DNA from: an uncultured Treponema sp.
Lineage (GTDB): Bacteria > Spirochaetota > Spirochaetia > Treponematales > Treponemataceae
DNA length: 37,393 nt
NCBI GenBank assembly: GCA_947170195.1
Contig: CAMVSS010000006.1
Span: forward strand, 1 to 37,393
Reading direction: 5' to 3'
The translations under genes were made by a program, and so were the position numbers. A model generated the notes under the pieces. It was not told the DNA's origin. It saw only the letters and a list, made by a program, of their open reading frames with translations, and did no database searches. Below are positions 7,603 to 14,753 of the stretch, one piece after another; positions within the stretch are counted from its first letter, which is position 1, and the number at the start of each line of letters is the position of its first letter.

Positions 7603-7749
7603 ACTCCTTATAAAACTCAGCGTTAGCTGCGTTGCATGGAAGCAACGGATAGAGAGTTGTTGCCAACGGCAAGAACTCCCTGTGATAAAAATTACACGGA
7701 AGTAATTTTTATCACGACTCCTTATAAAACTCAGCGTTAGCTGCGTTGC
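7603..7749 (-). repeat. Palindrome-rich element bounded by 33-bp direct repeats, dnaE-yggT gap
   Basis: A 33-bp sequence occurs twice without mismatch, at 7603-7635 and 7717-7749, 114 bp apart; each copy contains a TAAGGAGT ribosome-binding-site-like core on the minus strand. The DNA between carries three inverted repeats: GTTGC/GCAAC (7631-7635 with 7641-7645), GAGTT-GTTGCC with GGCAA-GAACTC (7654-7677, one mismatch), and a perfect 14-bp palindrome (7682-7715). The layout fits either a small mobile repeat inserted with duplication or a tandem duplication that kept the yggT ribosome binding site. Whether it recurs elsewhere cannot be seen here. Confidence 0.65.
7682..7715. repeat. Perfect 14-bp inverted repeat inside the dnaE-yggT element
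   Basis: GTGATAAAAATTAC (7682-7695) and its exact complement (7702-7715) are separated by the 6-base loop ACGGAA. On RNA it would be a strong hairpin. It lacks a U-run directly after it, so it is not a typical terminator for dnaE. Confidence 0.7.
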
Positions 7750-7757
7750 GTTGAAAC

Positions 7758-10700
7758 TCAGACTGTCCAGACATCCTTGACGAAAGAAATGCCTTTCAGT
7801 TCGTTTACAAATTCTTTCGTGGACGGAGCCGTAAGCTGGGCAGAGGCTTTCACGATGTACATATCTGTGCCTGTGTCCACATGAAAATATACTGAACAAT
7901 TGCCCGAATTGCCAAATAAAAATTCTTTTAGACTGAAAATTTGTCGCTCATCGGTGAAATTTCCTTCCAGCTGGATATGCACTTCTTCGATAGCCTTTTG
8001 CTGCAAGACTTCCGGATCCTCGATCGCATCCACGATGAACGATGGCGTTTCGCGGCTTGTGTCGAGTTTTCCACGGAATGCATAAACCGTTCCGTCCTGA
8101 ATCTTATCTTTTATGCCAGGAGCTTTAAGACTTCCGTCTTTGTTGAAATCGCCGGACCAGGTGCGCGGGAAGAATGTCAGATCAATGCTTCCGTCAAAGT
8201 CCTGAAGCTTTGCGAATGCCATTTCCGGACCTGCTCCCTGCTTTGTTCTCAAGGTTCTGATTCCGCTTATCATTCCGACGGTTGTCTGAACTCTTCCGGC
8301 GTTCCTCATCTTCCACGGATTCGCGCTGCCGGAACCCATTGCCTCTTTCTCGGCCTTGTCAGCAGCGGCGACACGCGCAATGTTTTTCGAATTTACGCTT
8401 GCCTTCTCGTATGCCTTTCTGAAATCATCTAGCGGATGACCTGAGACGTAGCATCCGATCAGCTCTTTCTCCATGTTGAGTTTTTCGAGCTTTGAGCAGT
8501 CCTCAATCTCTTCAAAAACAAAATCCGAGAATTCTTTTTCGTCAGTGTCGCCGAACAGTGACAGCTGGCCGTCGCTGGCTCCCAATGCGATTTTTTCTGC
8601 ATAAGAATATGCCCGCTCCAGATTTGAGATTAGAGTAGGGCGATTTTTGCCAAGGTTATCAAATCCGCCGCATTTTATGAGAACTTCCACGGCTTTTTTG
8701 TTTATGGCGATTTTTGACATTTTGACTTTGCCAGTTCCTTCATCGACGACTTCTTCTTTGACGCTCATCATACGCGTCAAAAAGTCCATGAAATCTTTGA
8801 AAGGTCCGTTTTCGTTTCGTTCCCGAACGATCGCTTTTGCGGCTCCGTCTCCCATGCCCTTGATTCCCTTGAATCCGAACACGATATGACCGTCAACTAC
8901 GTCGAAGATGTCGTCTGAGCGGTTTACGTCCGGCGGATCTACAGGAACTCCGATTCTGCGGGCTTCTTCGATGTAGGCAGGAAGACCGTCCGTCGAGGTG
9001 ATTTCGTTTGTGAGGTTCGCCGCCATGAACTCAGCCGGCTTGTTTGCCTTGAGCCAGCCGGTACGATATGCGAGGACGGAATATGCCGCCGCATGGGATT
9101 TATTGAATCCGTAGCCTGCGAACGGGATCATGATCTCAAATATTTCTTCCGCGTGTTCTTTCGTGAATCCCTGCTTTAGCGCACCCTCAACGAATTCGAC
9201 TTTCTTGCCCATGAGGACTTCAGGCTTTTTCTTTCCCATGGCACGACGGAGCATGTCCGCACCGCCGAGAGAGAATCCCGCGATTCGCTGGGAAACCTGC
9301 ATAACCTGTTCCTGGTAAACCATTACGCCGTAAGTCTCTTTGAGGATGCCTTCCAGACAAGGATCCGGGTACTTGATTGTCTCAGGCTTCCATTTTCCGT
9401 TTATGTAGTTCGGGATGTAGTCCATCGGGCCAGGTCGGTAAAGGGCGTTCAATGCGACAAGATCTTCGAGCTTTTCAGGCTGGAATTCGCGCAAAATTTT
9501 CTGCATTCCCGGAGATTCGAACTGGAATACTGCGACGGAATCACCGCGCTTGAAGAGGTCGAAGGTCGTTTTATCAGTTTCGCTGACCTTTGAGCAGTCG
9601 AAAAGCGGCTCTCCTTCCTTGCGGTGCTTGTTTATGATTGTCTCTGCGTATCGAATCAGAGAAAGTGTTTTGAGTCCGAGGTAGTCGAATTTTACAAGGC
9701 CGCAAGGCTCGATGATATCCATCGTGTACTGAACGCCGACCTTTCCTTCCTTCGCATCCATAAAAACTGGCGCCCAGTCGGGAAGTTCCGTAAGTCCGAT
9801 TACCATGCCCGATGCGTGGAGACCTGTGTTTCTTTTGCAGCCCTCAAGTTTTATCGCGAGGTCGAAGAGTTTTTCGTAGCGCGGATCGTGGCGGAATTCT
9901 GCGAGCTGACCTCCGTCCGGGAATTTTTCATTCGGCGGATCGAAACAGTTTTTGAGTTTCGTCTTAAGGTTTTCAGAGACTTTTGATTTGAGCATGTTGA
10001 CTTCGGAAAGCGGAATTCCCAAAGTTCTGCCGACATCCGCGATTACGTTCTTAGGTTTCAGTGTACCGAACGTGACGATGTGTCCGACTTTCTTGTCTCC
10101 GTACAAATCTCGCGTGTGCTGGATGATATCCTGGCGATAATCGAAGTCCATATCAACGTCAAAATCCGGCATGGAGACGCGTTCTGGGTTCAAGAATCGT
10201 TCAAAAATCAGTTTGTATCTGAATGGGTCGATGTCCGTGATGGTGAGGCAGTATGCGACCAGCGAGCCTGCGCCCGAACCTCGTCCAGGTCCAATCGGCA
10301 TGTAAGGCTTTGGCCTGTTGTTTACGTTGTCATAGGTCGATTTTGACCAGTTGATGAATTCCCAAACGATGAGGAAGTAGCCCGAGAATCCCATCTTCAG
10401 GATGATTCCCATCTCATATTCGCATCGCTGGCGTATCTCCGGCGTGATTTCTTTGTAGCGTTTTCTCAGGCCTTTTTCAACGAGGAAGCGCATGTAGTCA
10501 TCCTGATTCTTTGTGTAGTCGTCGTGGGTCTGGAATTCTTTCGGCAGCTCAAATCGTGGAAGAGTTCCCTTTAATTCTGGCGTCGAATACTGATGGATTG
10601 TCAGATCGCACATGTTGGCGATTTTGATGGTGTTTTCGTATGCGTCCGGACAATCCGGGAACAGCTCCCTCATTTCCTGCTCGGTCTTGAAATACCATTC

Positions 10701-11501
10701 GTGCTTGTCTCCGCCCATCGTCTGGTGAGGCTCGGTCATGTTTTTTTTGAAGCCGATGCATCTTAAGCAGTCCTGGGCTTCCCAGTCTTCTTTCTCGATG
10801 TAATGAATATCGTTTGTTACGACTAGAGGAACGTCGAGCTTTCGCGCGATTTCTATGAGTTTCGGATTGAGCTCTTTTTGCTCAGGAAGTCCGTGATCCT
10901 GAAGCTCGATATAGTAATGGTCAGGGCCGAAAAGATTCTTGTATTTAAGGACAAGTTCCTCTGCCTCCTGATTTTTTCCTGCCAGGAGCAGCTGCGGAAG
11001 TTCTCCGGCTATACATGCGGAGCAGCATATCAGTCCCTCGTGGTATTTTTCGAGCATCTCAAAATCTATTCGCGGTTTGTACCACATTCCCTCGGTGTAT
11101 GCCAGAGATGAAAGCCAGCTCATGTTCTGGTAGCCTTTCTGATTTTCGCATAGCAGAATCAGGTGGAAGTAGCGCGCCTGACGGTCGCCGTCCTCACCTT
11201 TGTGGCTGTAAGGAACTGTATTTTTCTCGAAGTGCGAGCCGTAGGCAACGTAAAATTCTTCGCCTACAATCGGATTGATGCCATTTTTGTGGCAGAGTTT
11301 TTCAAAGTTCAGCGCGCCGAACATATTTCCGTGATCGGTGAGCGCGAGGGCGGGCATGTTCAGTCTTTTCGCCTTTGCCACAAGGTCGTCAAGTTTTGCG
11401 CAACTGTCCAGAAGGGAATAATCCGAGTGAACGTGAAGATGGACAAAATTAGCGACCGGCGTTCCCTCCGGCGCAGCCTCAAATTCATGGTAATCTGCCA
11501 T
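7758..11501 (-). CDS. dnaE: DNA polymerase III alpha subunit DnaE
   Basis: From the ATG at 11501 (GGGAG 6 bases upstream) the product is 1247 residues; an earlier start at 11522 has no ribosome binding site. The N-terminal PHP domain begins FVHLHVHSDYSLLD and continues with LTDHGNMFG. The polymerase active site PDFDVDMDFDY lies near residue 445 with the preceding GPGRGSGAGSL motif. Further on are the KSHAAAYSVLAYRTGWLK fingers segment and helix-hairpin-helix, a clamp-binding motif QLSLF near residue 980, an OB-fold (VGMISGIRTLRTKQGAGPEMAFAKLQDFDGSIDLTFF) and a C-terminal domain. It replicates the chromosome as part of the Pol III holoenzyme. It heads the dnaE-yggT-recG cluster and diverges from yggS across about 140 bp. 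Confidence 0.97.
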   Translation of the reverse strand: MADYHEFEAAPEGTPVANFVHLHVHSDYSLLDSCAKLDDLVAKAKRLNMPALALTDHGNMFGALNFEKLCHKNGINPIVGEEFYVAYGSHFEKNTVPYSHKGEDGDRQARYFHLILLCENQKGYQNMSWLSSLAYTEGMWYKPRIDFEMLEKYHEGLICCSACIAGELPQLLLAGKNQEAEELVLKYKNLFGPDHYYIELQDHGLPEQKELNPKLIEIARKLDVPLVVTNDIHYIEKEDWEAQDCLRCIGFKKNMTEPHQTMGGDKHEWYFKTEQEMRELFPDCPDAYENTIKIANMCDLTIHQYSTPELKGTLPRFELPKEFQTHDDYTKNQDDYMRFLVEKGLRKRYKEITPEIRQRCEYEMGIILKMGFSGYFLIVWEFINWSKSTYDNVNNRPKPYMPIGPGRGSGAGSLVAYCLTITDIDPFRYKLIFERFLNPERVSMPDFDVDMDFDYRQDIIQHTRDLYGDKKVGHIVTFGTLKPKNVIADVGRTLGIPLSEVNMLKSKVSENLKTKLKNCFDPPNEKFPDGGQLAEFRHDPRYEKLFDLAIKLEGCKRNTGLHASGMVIGLTELPDWAPVFMDAKEGKVGVQYTMDIIEPCGLVKFDYLGLKTLSLIRYAETIINKHRKEGEPLFDCSKVSETDKTTFDLFKRGDSVAVFQFESPGMQKILREFQPEKLEDLVALNALYRPGPMDYIPNYINGKWKPETIKYPDPCLEGILKETYGVMVYQEQVMQVSQRIAGFSLGGADMLRRAMGKKKPEVLMGKKVEFVEGALKQGFTKEHAEEIFEIMIPFAGYGFNKSHAAAYSVLAYRTGWLKANKPAEFMAANLTNEITSTDGLPAYIEEARRIGVPVDPPDVNRSDDIFDVVDGHIVFGFKGIKGMGDGAAKAIVRERNENGPFKDFMDFLTRMMSVKEEVVDEGTGKVKMSKIAINKKAVEVLIKCGGFDNLGKNRPTLISNLERAYSYAEKIALGASDGQLSLFGDTDEKEFSDFVFEEIEDCSKLEKLNMEKELIGCYVSGHPLDDFRKAYEKASVNSKNIARVAAADKAEKEAMGSGSANPWKMRNAGRVQTTVGMISGIRTLRTKQGAGPEMAFAKLQDFDGSIDLTFFPRTWSGDFNKDGSLKAPGIKDKIQDGTVYAFRGKLDTSRETPSFIVDAIEDPEVLQQKAIEEVHIQLEGNFTDERQIFSLKEFLFGNSGNCSVYFHVDTGTDMYIVKASAQLTAPSTKEFVNELKGISFVKDVWTV

Positions 11502-11641
11502 AATATCTCCCAAAAAAAGCATGTTCAGTTTACCATAAAAACGCCTCGAATACTAATGCGCAACGCAAATCTTTGTTGCATTTTTTGTGCATTTTGTCAC
11601 AATAGTTACCAAAACAATTATCTAAAAAACGGACGGAAAAA

Positions 11642-12343
11642 ATGGCAGACATAAAATCAAACCTGAGCGAAATATACAAAAAAATAGAAGAGGCTCAGAA
11701 AAAGAGCAAAAAAGCACTTGCGCCTGTAAAACTTGTCGCGGTCAGCAAATTTCACCCTGCGGAGAGCGTCATCGAGGCGATAAAAGCGGGGCAGAATCTC
11801 TTCGGCGAGAACAGAATTCAGGAGGCAGCTCAAAAATTCGACTTCGTGCGCTCGCAGGGCTACACCCCGGAACTTCACATCATCGGTTCGCTCCAGCGAA
11901 ACAAGGCAAAAGATGCGGTCAGAATTGCTTCCTGCATCGAATCCGTGGACCGCATCGAGCTGATGGAAGAACTCGAAAAACAGTGCGCAAAGATTTCAAA
12001 ATCAATCGAAATCTATTTCGAAATCCATACAGGCGAGGACTCAAAGGCCGGATTTTTGACCGAAGAAGCTCTCTTCGCGGCGGCAGAACGCTGTGCGGCC
12101 GGTGATTTCCCGCATTTGATCCCTGCCGGGCTTATGACTATGGCTCCTGCGACAGACGATGAGAGTCAGATCCGTCGGTCTTTCTCAACCTTGTACAATC
12201 TCCGCGCAACGATGAACGAAAAATATCCGTCGCTGAAAATAAAAGAGCTTTCGATGGGAATGTCAGGAGATTTCGAGATCGCTATAGATGAAGGTTCTAC
12301 CGCCGTTCGAATCGGCACCGCGATTTTTGGCAGCAGGGCGTAA
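11642..12343 (+). CDS. YggS/PROSC-family pyridoxal-phosphate homeostasis protein
   Basis: The 233-residue product is a single-domain TIM-barrel PLP protein. The cofactor lysine is K36 in VAVSKFHP, followed by the usual GENRIQEA, LHIIGSLQRNKAKDA (normally HFIGxLQxNK) and the C-terminal LSMGMSGDFEIAIDEGSTAVRIGTAIFG, which binds the phosphate. Proteins of this family bind PLP without known catalysis and buffer cofactor and amino-acid pools. No clear Shine-Dalgarno is seen before the ATG (only GGACGGA). It diverges from dnaE and is followed by pth on the same strand after 63 bp. Confidence 0.93.
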   Translation: MADIKSNLSEIYKKIEEAQKKSKKALAPVKLVAVSKFHPAESVIEAIKAGQNLFGENRIQEAAQKFDFVRSQGYTPELHIIGSLQRNKAKDAVRIASCIESVDRIELMEELEKQCAKISKSIEIYFEIHTGEDSKAGFLTEEALFAAAERCAAGDFPHLIPAGLMTMAPATDDESQIRRSFSTLYNLRATMNEKYPSLKIKELSMGMSGDFEIAIDEGSTAVRIGTAIFGSRA

Positions 12344-12390
12344 AAAGTTCGGCGCGCAAATTTTTCGGTGTTTTCGTAAAAATGAATTTT

Positions 12391-12399
12391 TGATATAAT
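12391..12399 (+). promoter_or_regulatory. Extended -10 promoter (TGATATAAT) immediately before pth
   Basis: TG-A-TATAAT is an extended -10 element; the hexamer (12394-12399) ends 7 bases before the pth ATG and no Shine-Dalgarno lies between. The expected start of transcription is at or within a base or two of the ATG, pointing to a leaderless message. The same nine bases occur before clpP and before the cyclase gene. Confidence 0.6.
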
Positions 12400-12406
12400 T
12401 CCAGCA

Positions 12407-13081
12407 ATGATACGACTTGTAGCTTTTTTGGGAAACTACGGCTCGGAATATGCTTCAACCAGGCACAATGTTGCATGGCAGTTCGCCGAGCAGCTTCCAT
12501 TTTACAATAAACTATCTTTTCAGCAAAAATTCAGGGGCGACTACGCCGTGGTTGAGACATCAGTTCTTGCCACATGGTTCGCCCAGACAGGAATGTATGT
12601 AAAAAAAGACGGAAGCGTACCGCCGGTTCCTGAATCAGCTCCCGAAAAAATCTATTTCTTGAAGCCTCTGACTTATATGAACCTTAGCGGGGAGTCGATC
12701 GGTGAGCTGGCCCGCTTTTTTAAAATCAACAACGACGAGATTCTTGTCGTGCACGACGAGCTGGAGCTGCCGATCGGAACCGTGAGCCTTAAATGGAGCG
12801 GCGGCCTCGGTGGTCACAATGGACTTCGCTCAACAAAAAGCGTCCTCGGAACCGCGGATTTCTGGCGGCTTCGCTTCGGACTCACAAAGCCTGTTAACCG
12901 CGATATCGCCGACTATGTTTTGAGCAATTTTACGGCCGACGAAAAGATTATCCTTGCCCAGGAATTTGCCCAGACTAACGAAATGTTCGCAAAATTCCTG
13001 CTTTCCACAAACGAGAACCAACAGAGAATCTTGCAGAGCTGGACAAAAAAGAAAATCGTCGACACTCAGCAAAAGAAATAA
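12407..13081 (+). CDS. pth: Peptidyl-tRNA hydrolase (with an internal insertion)
   Basis: The 224-residue product has the Pth fold and catalytic set: N10 in FLGNYG (usually GLGNPG), H20 in STRHNVAW, the LKPLTYMNLSGESI loop, D117 in VVHDELELP, and GGLGGHNGLRS. It releases amino acids from peptidyl-tRNA that drops off ribosomes. It is about 25-30 residues longer than typical bacterial Pth because of an extra segment between residues 50 and 80 (WFAQTGMYVKKDGSVPPVP), just before the FLKPLTYMN loop. No ribosome binding site is present; the promoter abuts the start. mazG follows after 17 bp. Confidence 0.95.
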   Translation: MIRLVAFLGNYGSEYASTRHNVAWQFAEQLPFYNKLSFQQKFRGDYAVVETSVLATWFAQTGMYVKKDGSVPPVPESAPEKIYFLKPLTYMNLSGESIGELARFFKINNDEILVVHDELELPIGTVSLKWSGGLGGHNGLRSTKSVLGTADFWRLRFGLTKPVNRDIADYVLSNFTADEKIILAQEFAQTNEMFAKFLLSTNENQQRILQSWTKKKIVDTQQKK

Positions 13082-13098
13082 ACGCAAAGGGGGATTTT

Positions 13099-14082
13099 AT
13101 GAGATTAAAGAAAGAAGGTGGGGAAGGCATTCCCCTCGCTCCCAAGCCAAGTCACTCTCTACCCGCAACGCCCCTTTCTGGCGGCACCAAGGATGCAGTG
13201 TCCCCTGCAACAACGGCTGCTTTTGAGCACTTCCTTGACGTAGTAAAAAAAGTGCGGGCAGGCTGCCCGTGGGATAAAGTTCAGACACCGCTTTCCCTGC
13301 GCTCGACATTTTTCGAGGAGACATGCGAGGTTCTTGACGCTATCACTGCCGGGGACTCCGCTCACATAAAGGAAGAGCTTGGCGACGTGCTCCTTAATGT
13401 AGTGCTGATCGCGTACATGTTTGAGCAGCAGGGGGATTTTACAGTAGAAGACACGCTGAACGAAATCTCAGAAAAACTTGTTCGCCGTCATCCGCACGTG
13501 TTCAACAAGAGCGCGGGCAGCTCCGAAGTCCGGGGCAAGGCCGACAACCCGGAAGCTGTAATCAATCAGTGGGATCGCATAAAAGAAAACGTCGAGGGGC
13601 GAAAAACTGATTCAATCCTCGACTCCGTACCGGATAATTTCCCTCCGATTCTAAGGGCTTACAAGATGCTCAAGAAAGCTTCAAAAAAGCATTTCGACTG
13701 GAATTCGCTTTCCGAAGTTCAGGAAAAATTCTTCGAGGAGCTTGCCGAGATGAGGGATGCGCTCATCGATGTAGACATGGCGAAGTCAGAAATTTCCGAT
13801 CCGGAGCCGAAAGCGTTCACCGAGGGAAGCACGAGCGAGGAGCTCGACAGGGCGCAGCTTAATCTTGAGGACGAATACGGCGACACCCTGCTTTCGCTGA
13901 TTAACTATGGCCGCTGGCTTGGAATAGATCCGAGTGTTGCGCTTGAGAGAGCTAACAAAAAGTTCTACGAACGTTTTACCCATGTCGAAAAGAGCATGGA
14001 AAAAAACAATATTCCGTTCGCTCCGGAAAACCGCAAGACGATGAGCTCTTTCTGGGATGAGGCCAAGACTTTAAAAAAGTAA
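13099..14082 (+). CDS. mazG: Nucleoside triphosphate pyrophosphohydrolase MazG
   Basis: The 327-residue product contains two MazG halves. The first has CPWDKVQTPLSLRSTFFEETCEVLDAI and KEELGDVLLNVVLIAYM, with the EExxE/ExxD metal-binding pattern. The second repeats it around FFEELAEMRDAL and LEDEYGDTLLSLINYGRWLGIDP. MazG hydrolyses (d)NTPs to monophosphate plus pyrophosphate, cleaning nucleotide pools. The start at 13099 has a strong AAGGGGGA 4 bases upstream. Residues 6-40 form a Pro/Ala/Ser/Gly-rich extension that MazG proteins normally lack; normal homology resumes at AFEHFLDVVKKVRAGCPWD. This looks like an in-frame repeat insertion. Confidence 0.93.
   Translation: MRLKKEGGEGIPLAPKPSHSLPATPLSGGTKDAVSPATTAAFEHFLDVVKKVRAGCPWDKVQTPLSLRSTFFEETCEVLDAITAGDSAHIKEELGDVLLNVVLIAYMFEQQGDFTVEDTLNEISEKLVRRHPHVFNKSAGSSEVRGKADNPEAVINQWDRIKENVEGRKTDSILDSVPDNFPPILRAYKMLKKASKKHFDWNSLSEVQEKFFEELAEMRDALIDVDMAKSEISDPEPKAFTEGSTSEELDRAQLNLEDEYGDTLLSLINYGRWLGIDPSVALERANKKFYERFTHVEKSMEKNNIPFAPENRKTMSSFWDEAKTLKK
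13118..13222 (+). repeat. Probable in-frame repeat insertion in the 5' end of mazG
   Basis: The DNA coding mazG residues about 7-41 is visibly richer in C and in Pro/Ala/Ser codons than the rest. It contains short inverted repeats, GGGGAA/TTCCCC (13119-13134) and CGCC/GGCG further on. It also shares ACTCTCTA(T/C)CCG (13154-13165) with the dnaE-yggT element (7646-7657, opposite strand). It keeps the frame open from the start codon to the MazG domain. Boundaries are estimates. Confidence 0.45.
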
Positions 14083-14096
14083 GATGATGGAGTTTG

Positions 14097-14130
14097 TGAG
14101 GCCTACTTTTAAAAAGCCTCATTTACTTTT
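14097..14130 (+). terminator. Weak hairpin terminator after mazG
   Basis: TGAGGC (14097-14102) pairs with GCCTCA (14116-14121) and is followed by TTTACTTTT. The stem is only 6 bp and the T-tract is interrupted, so termination may be partial. It sits directly upstream of the clpP promoter. Confidence 0.5.
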
Positions 14131-14138
14131 GATATAAT
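14130..14138 (+). promoter_or_regulatory. Extended -10 promoter (TGATATAAT) of clpP
   Basis: TG-A-TATAAT ends 18 bases before the ATG at 14157. A second -10-like TATATT at 14145-14150 ends 6 bases before it. No Shine-Dalgarno lies in between, so clpP is translated from a very short or absent leader. No heat-shock-type operator is visible. Confidence 0.5.
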
Positions 14139-14156
14139 TTTTATTATATTTTGTGT

Positions 14157-14750
14157 ATGGCTATTTTTAACGAAAAAGAAGACGAAAAAAAATCAGCACA
14201 GAACGAGGCTCTTGCTGAGAAATTCTTAAAAACCCGTCAGATTGTTTTGAGCGGTGAAATAAACGAAGAGAACGCAGAAAAAGTAATCAAACAGCTTCTT
14301 TTGCTTGAGGCGGACAGCGACAAGCCGATCTACATATACATCGACTCTCCTGGCGGATCGATCGATTCCGGCTTCGGAATTTACGACATGATCCGTTTTA
14401 TCAATGCACCTGTCTATACAATCGGTACAGGACTCATCGCAAGCATGGGATCAATTATTTTGCTCTCTGTTCCTAAGGAGCGCAGGCTTGGTCTTCCTAA
14501 CAGCCATTACCTGATCCATCAGCCGCTGATTGGCGGTGTTGCTCGCGGCGTTGCTACCGACCTTGAGATTCAGGCAGAGGAAATCGCAAAATCAAAGAAA
14601 AAGCTCATAAAGCTCATCGCTGATGAGACTGGAAAATCTGAATCGCAGGTCGAGAAAGACTGCGACAGAGACCATTGGCTTACCGCCGAGGAAGCTTGTG
14701 AATACGGCTTGGTCGGAAAGGTAATTTCAAAGCGAAGCGAACTTAAATAA
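14157..14750 (+). CDS. clpP: ATP-dependent Clp protease proteolytic subunit
   Basis: From the ATG at 14157 the product is 197 residues; a TTG two codons earlier (14151) is possible. The catalytic triad is S96 (GLIASMGS), H121 (HYLIHQP) and D170 (KDCDRDHWLTAEEA), with the same spacing as in the E. coli enzyme. The PIYIYIDSPGGSIDSG and SEINEENA-like strands of the ClpP fold are present. It forms the barrel protease that works with ClpX or ClpA. The N-terminus is charged and short. No ClpX gene follows; the next gene is an unrelated UPF0158-GNAT fusion 3 bp downstream. Confidence 0.95.
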   Translation: MAIFNEKEDEKKSAQNEALAEKFLKTRQIVLSGEINEENAEKVIKQLLLLEADSDKPIYIYIDSPGGSIDSGFGIYDMIRFINAPVYTIGTGLIASMGSIILLSVPKERRLGLPNSHYLIHQPLIGGVARGVATDLEIQAEEIAKSKKKLIKLIADETGKSESQVEKDCDRDHWLTAEEACEYGLVGKVISKRSELK

Positions 14751-14753
14751 AAA

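Noticed and set aside
7598-7672. Upstream in-frame start of yggT that would add 25 residues
   Set aside because: The added residues come from the repeat element, and the ribosome binding site sits at 7604-7607, just before the ATG at 7597.
7600-7899. 99-codon minus-strand frame over the dnaE end and the repeat element
   Set aside because: It is a shadow of dnaE in another frame; its duplicated peptide (TQLTLSFIRS) simply reflects the 33-bp direct repeat.
7941-8432. 163-codon plus-strand frame opposite the dnaE C-terminal region
   Set aside because: Antisense to the OB-fold part of DnaE; Cys/Ser-rich composition without any domain.
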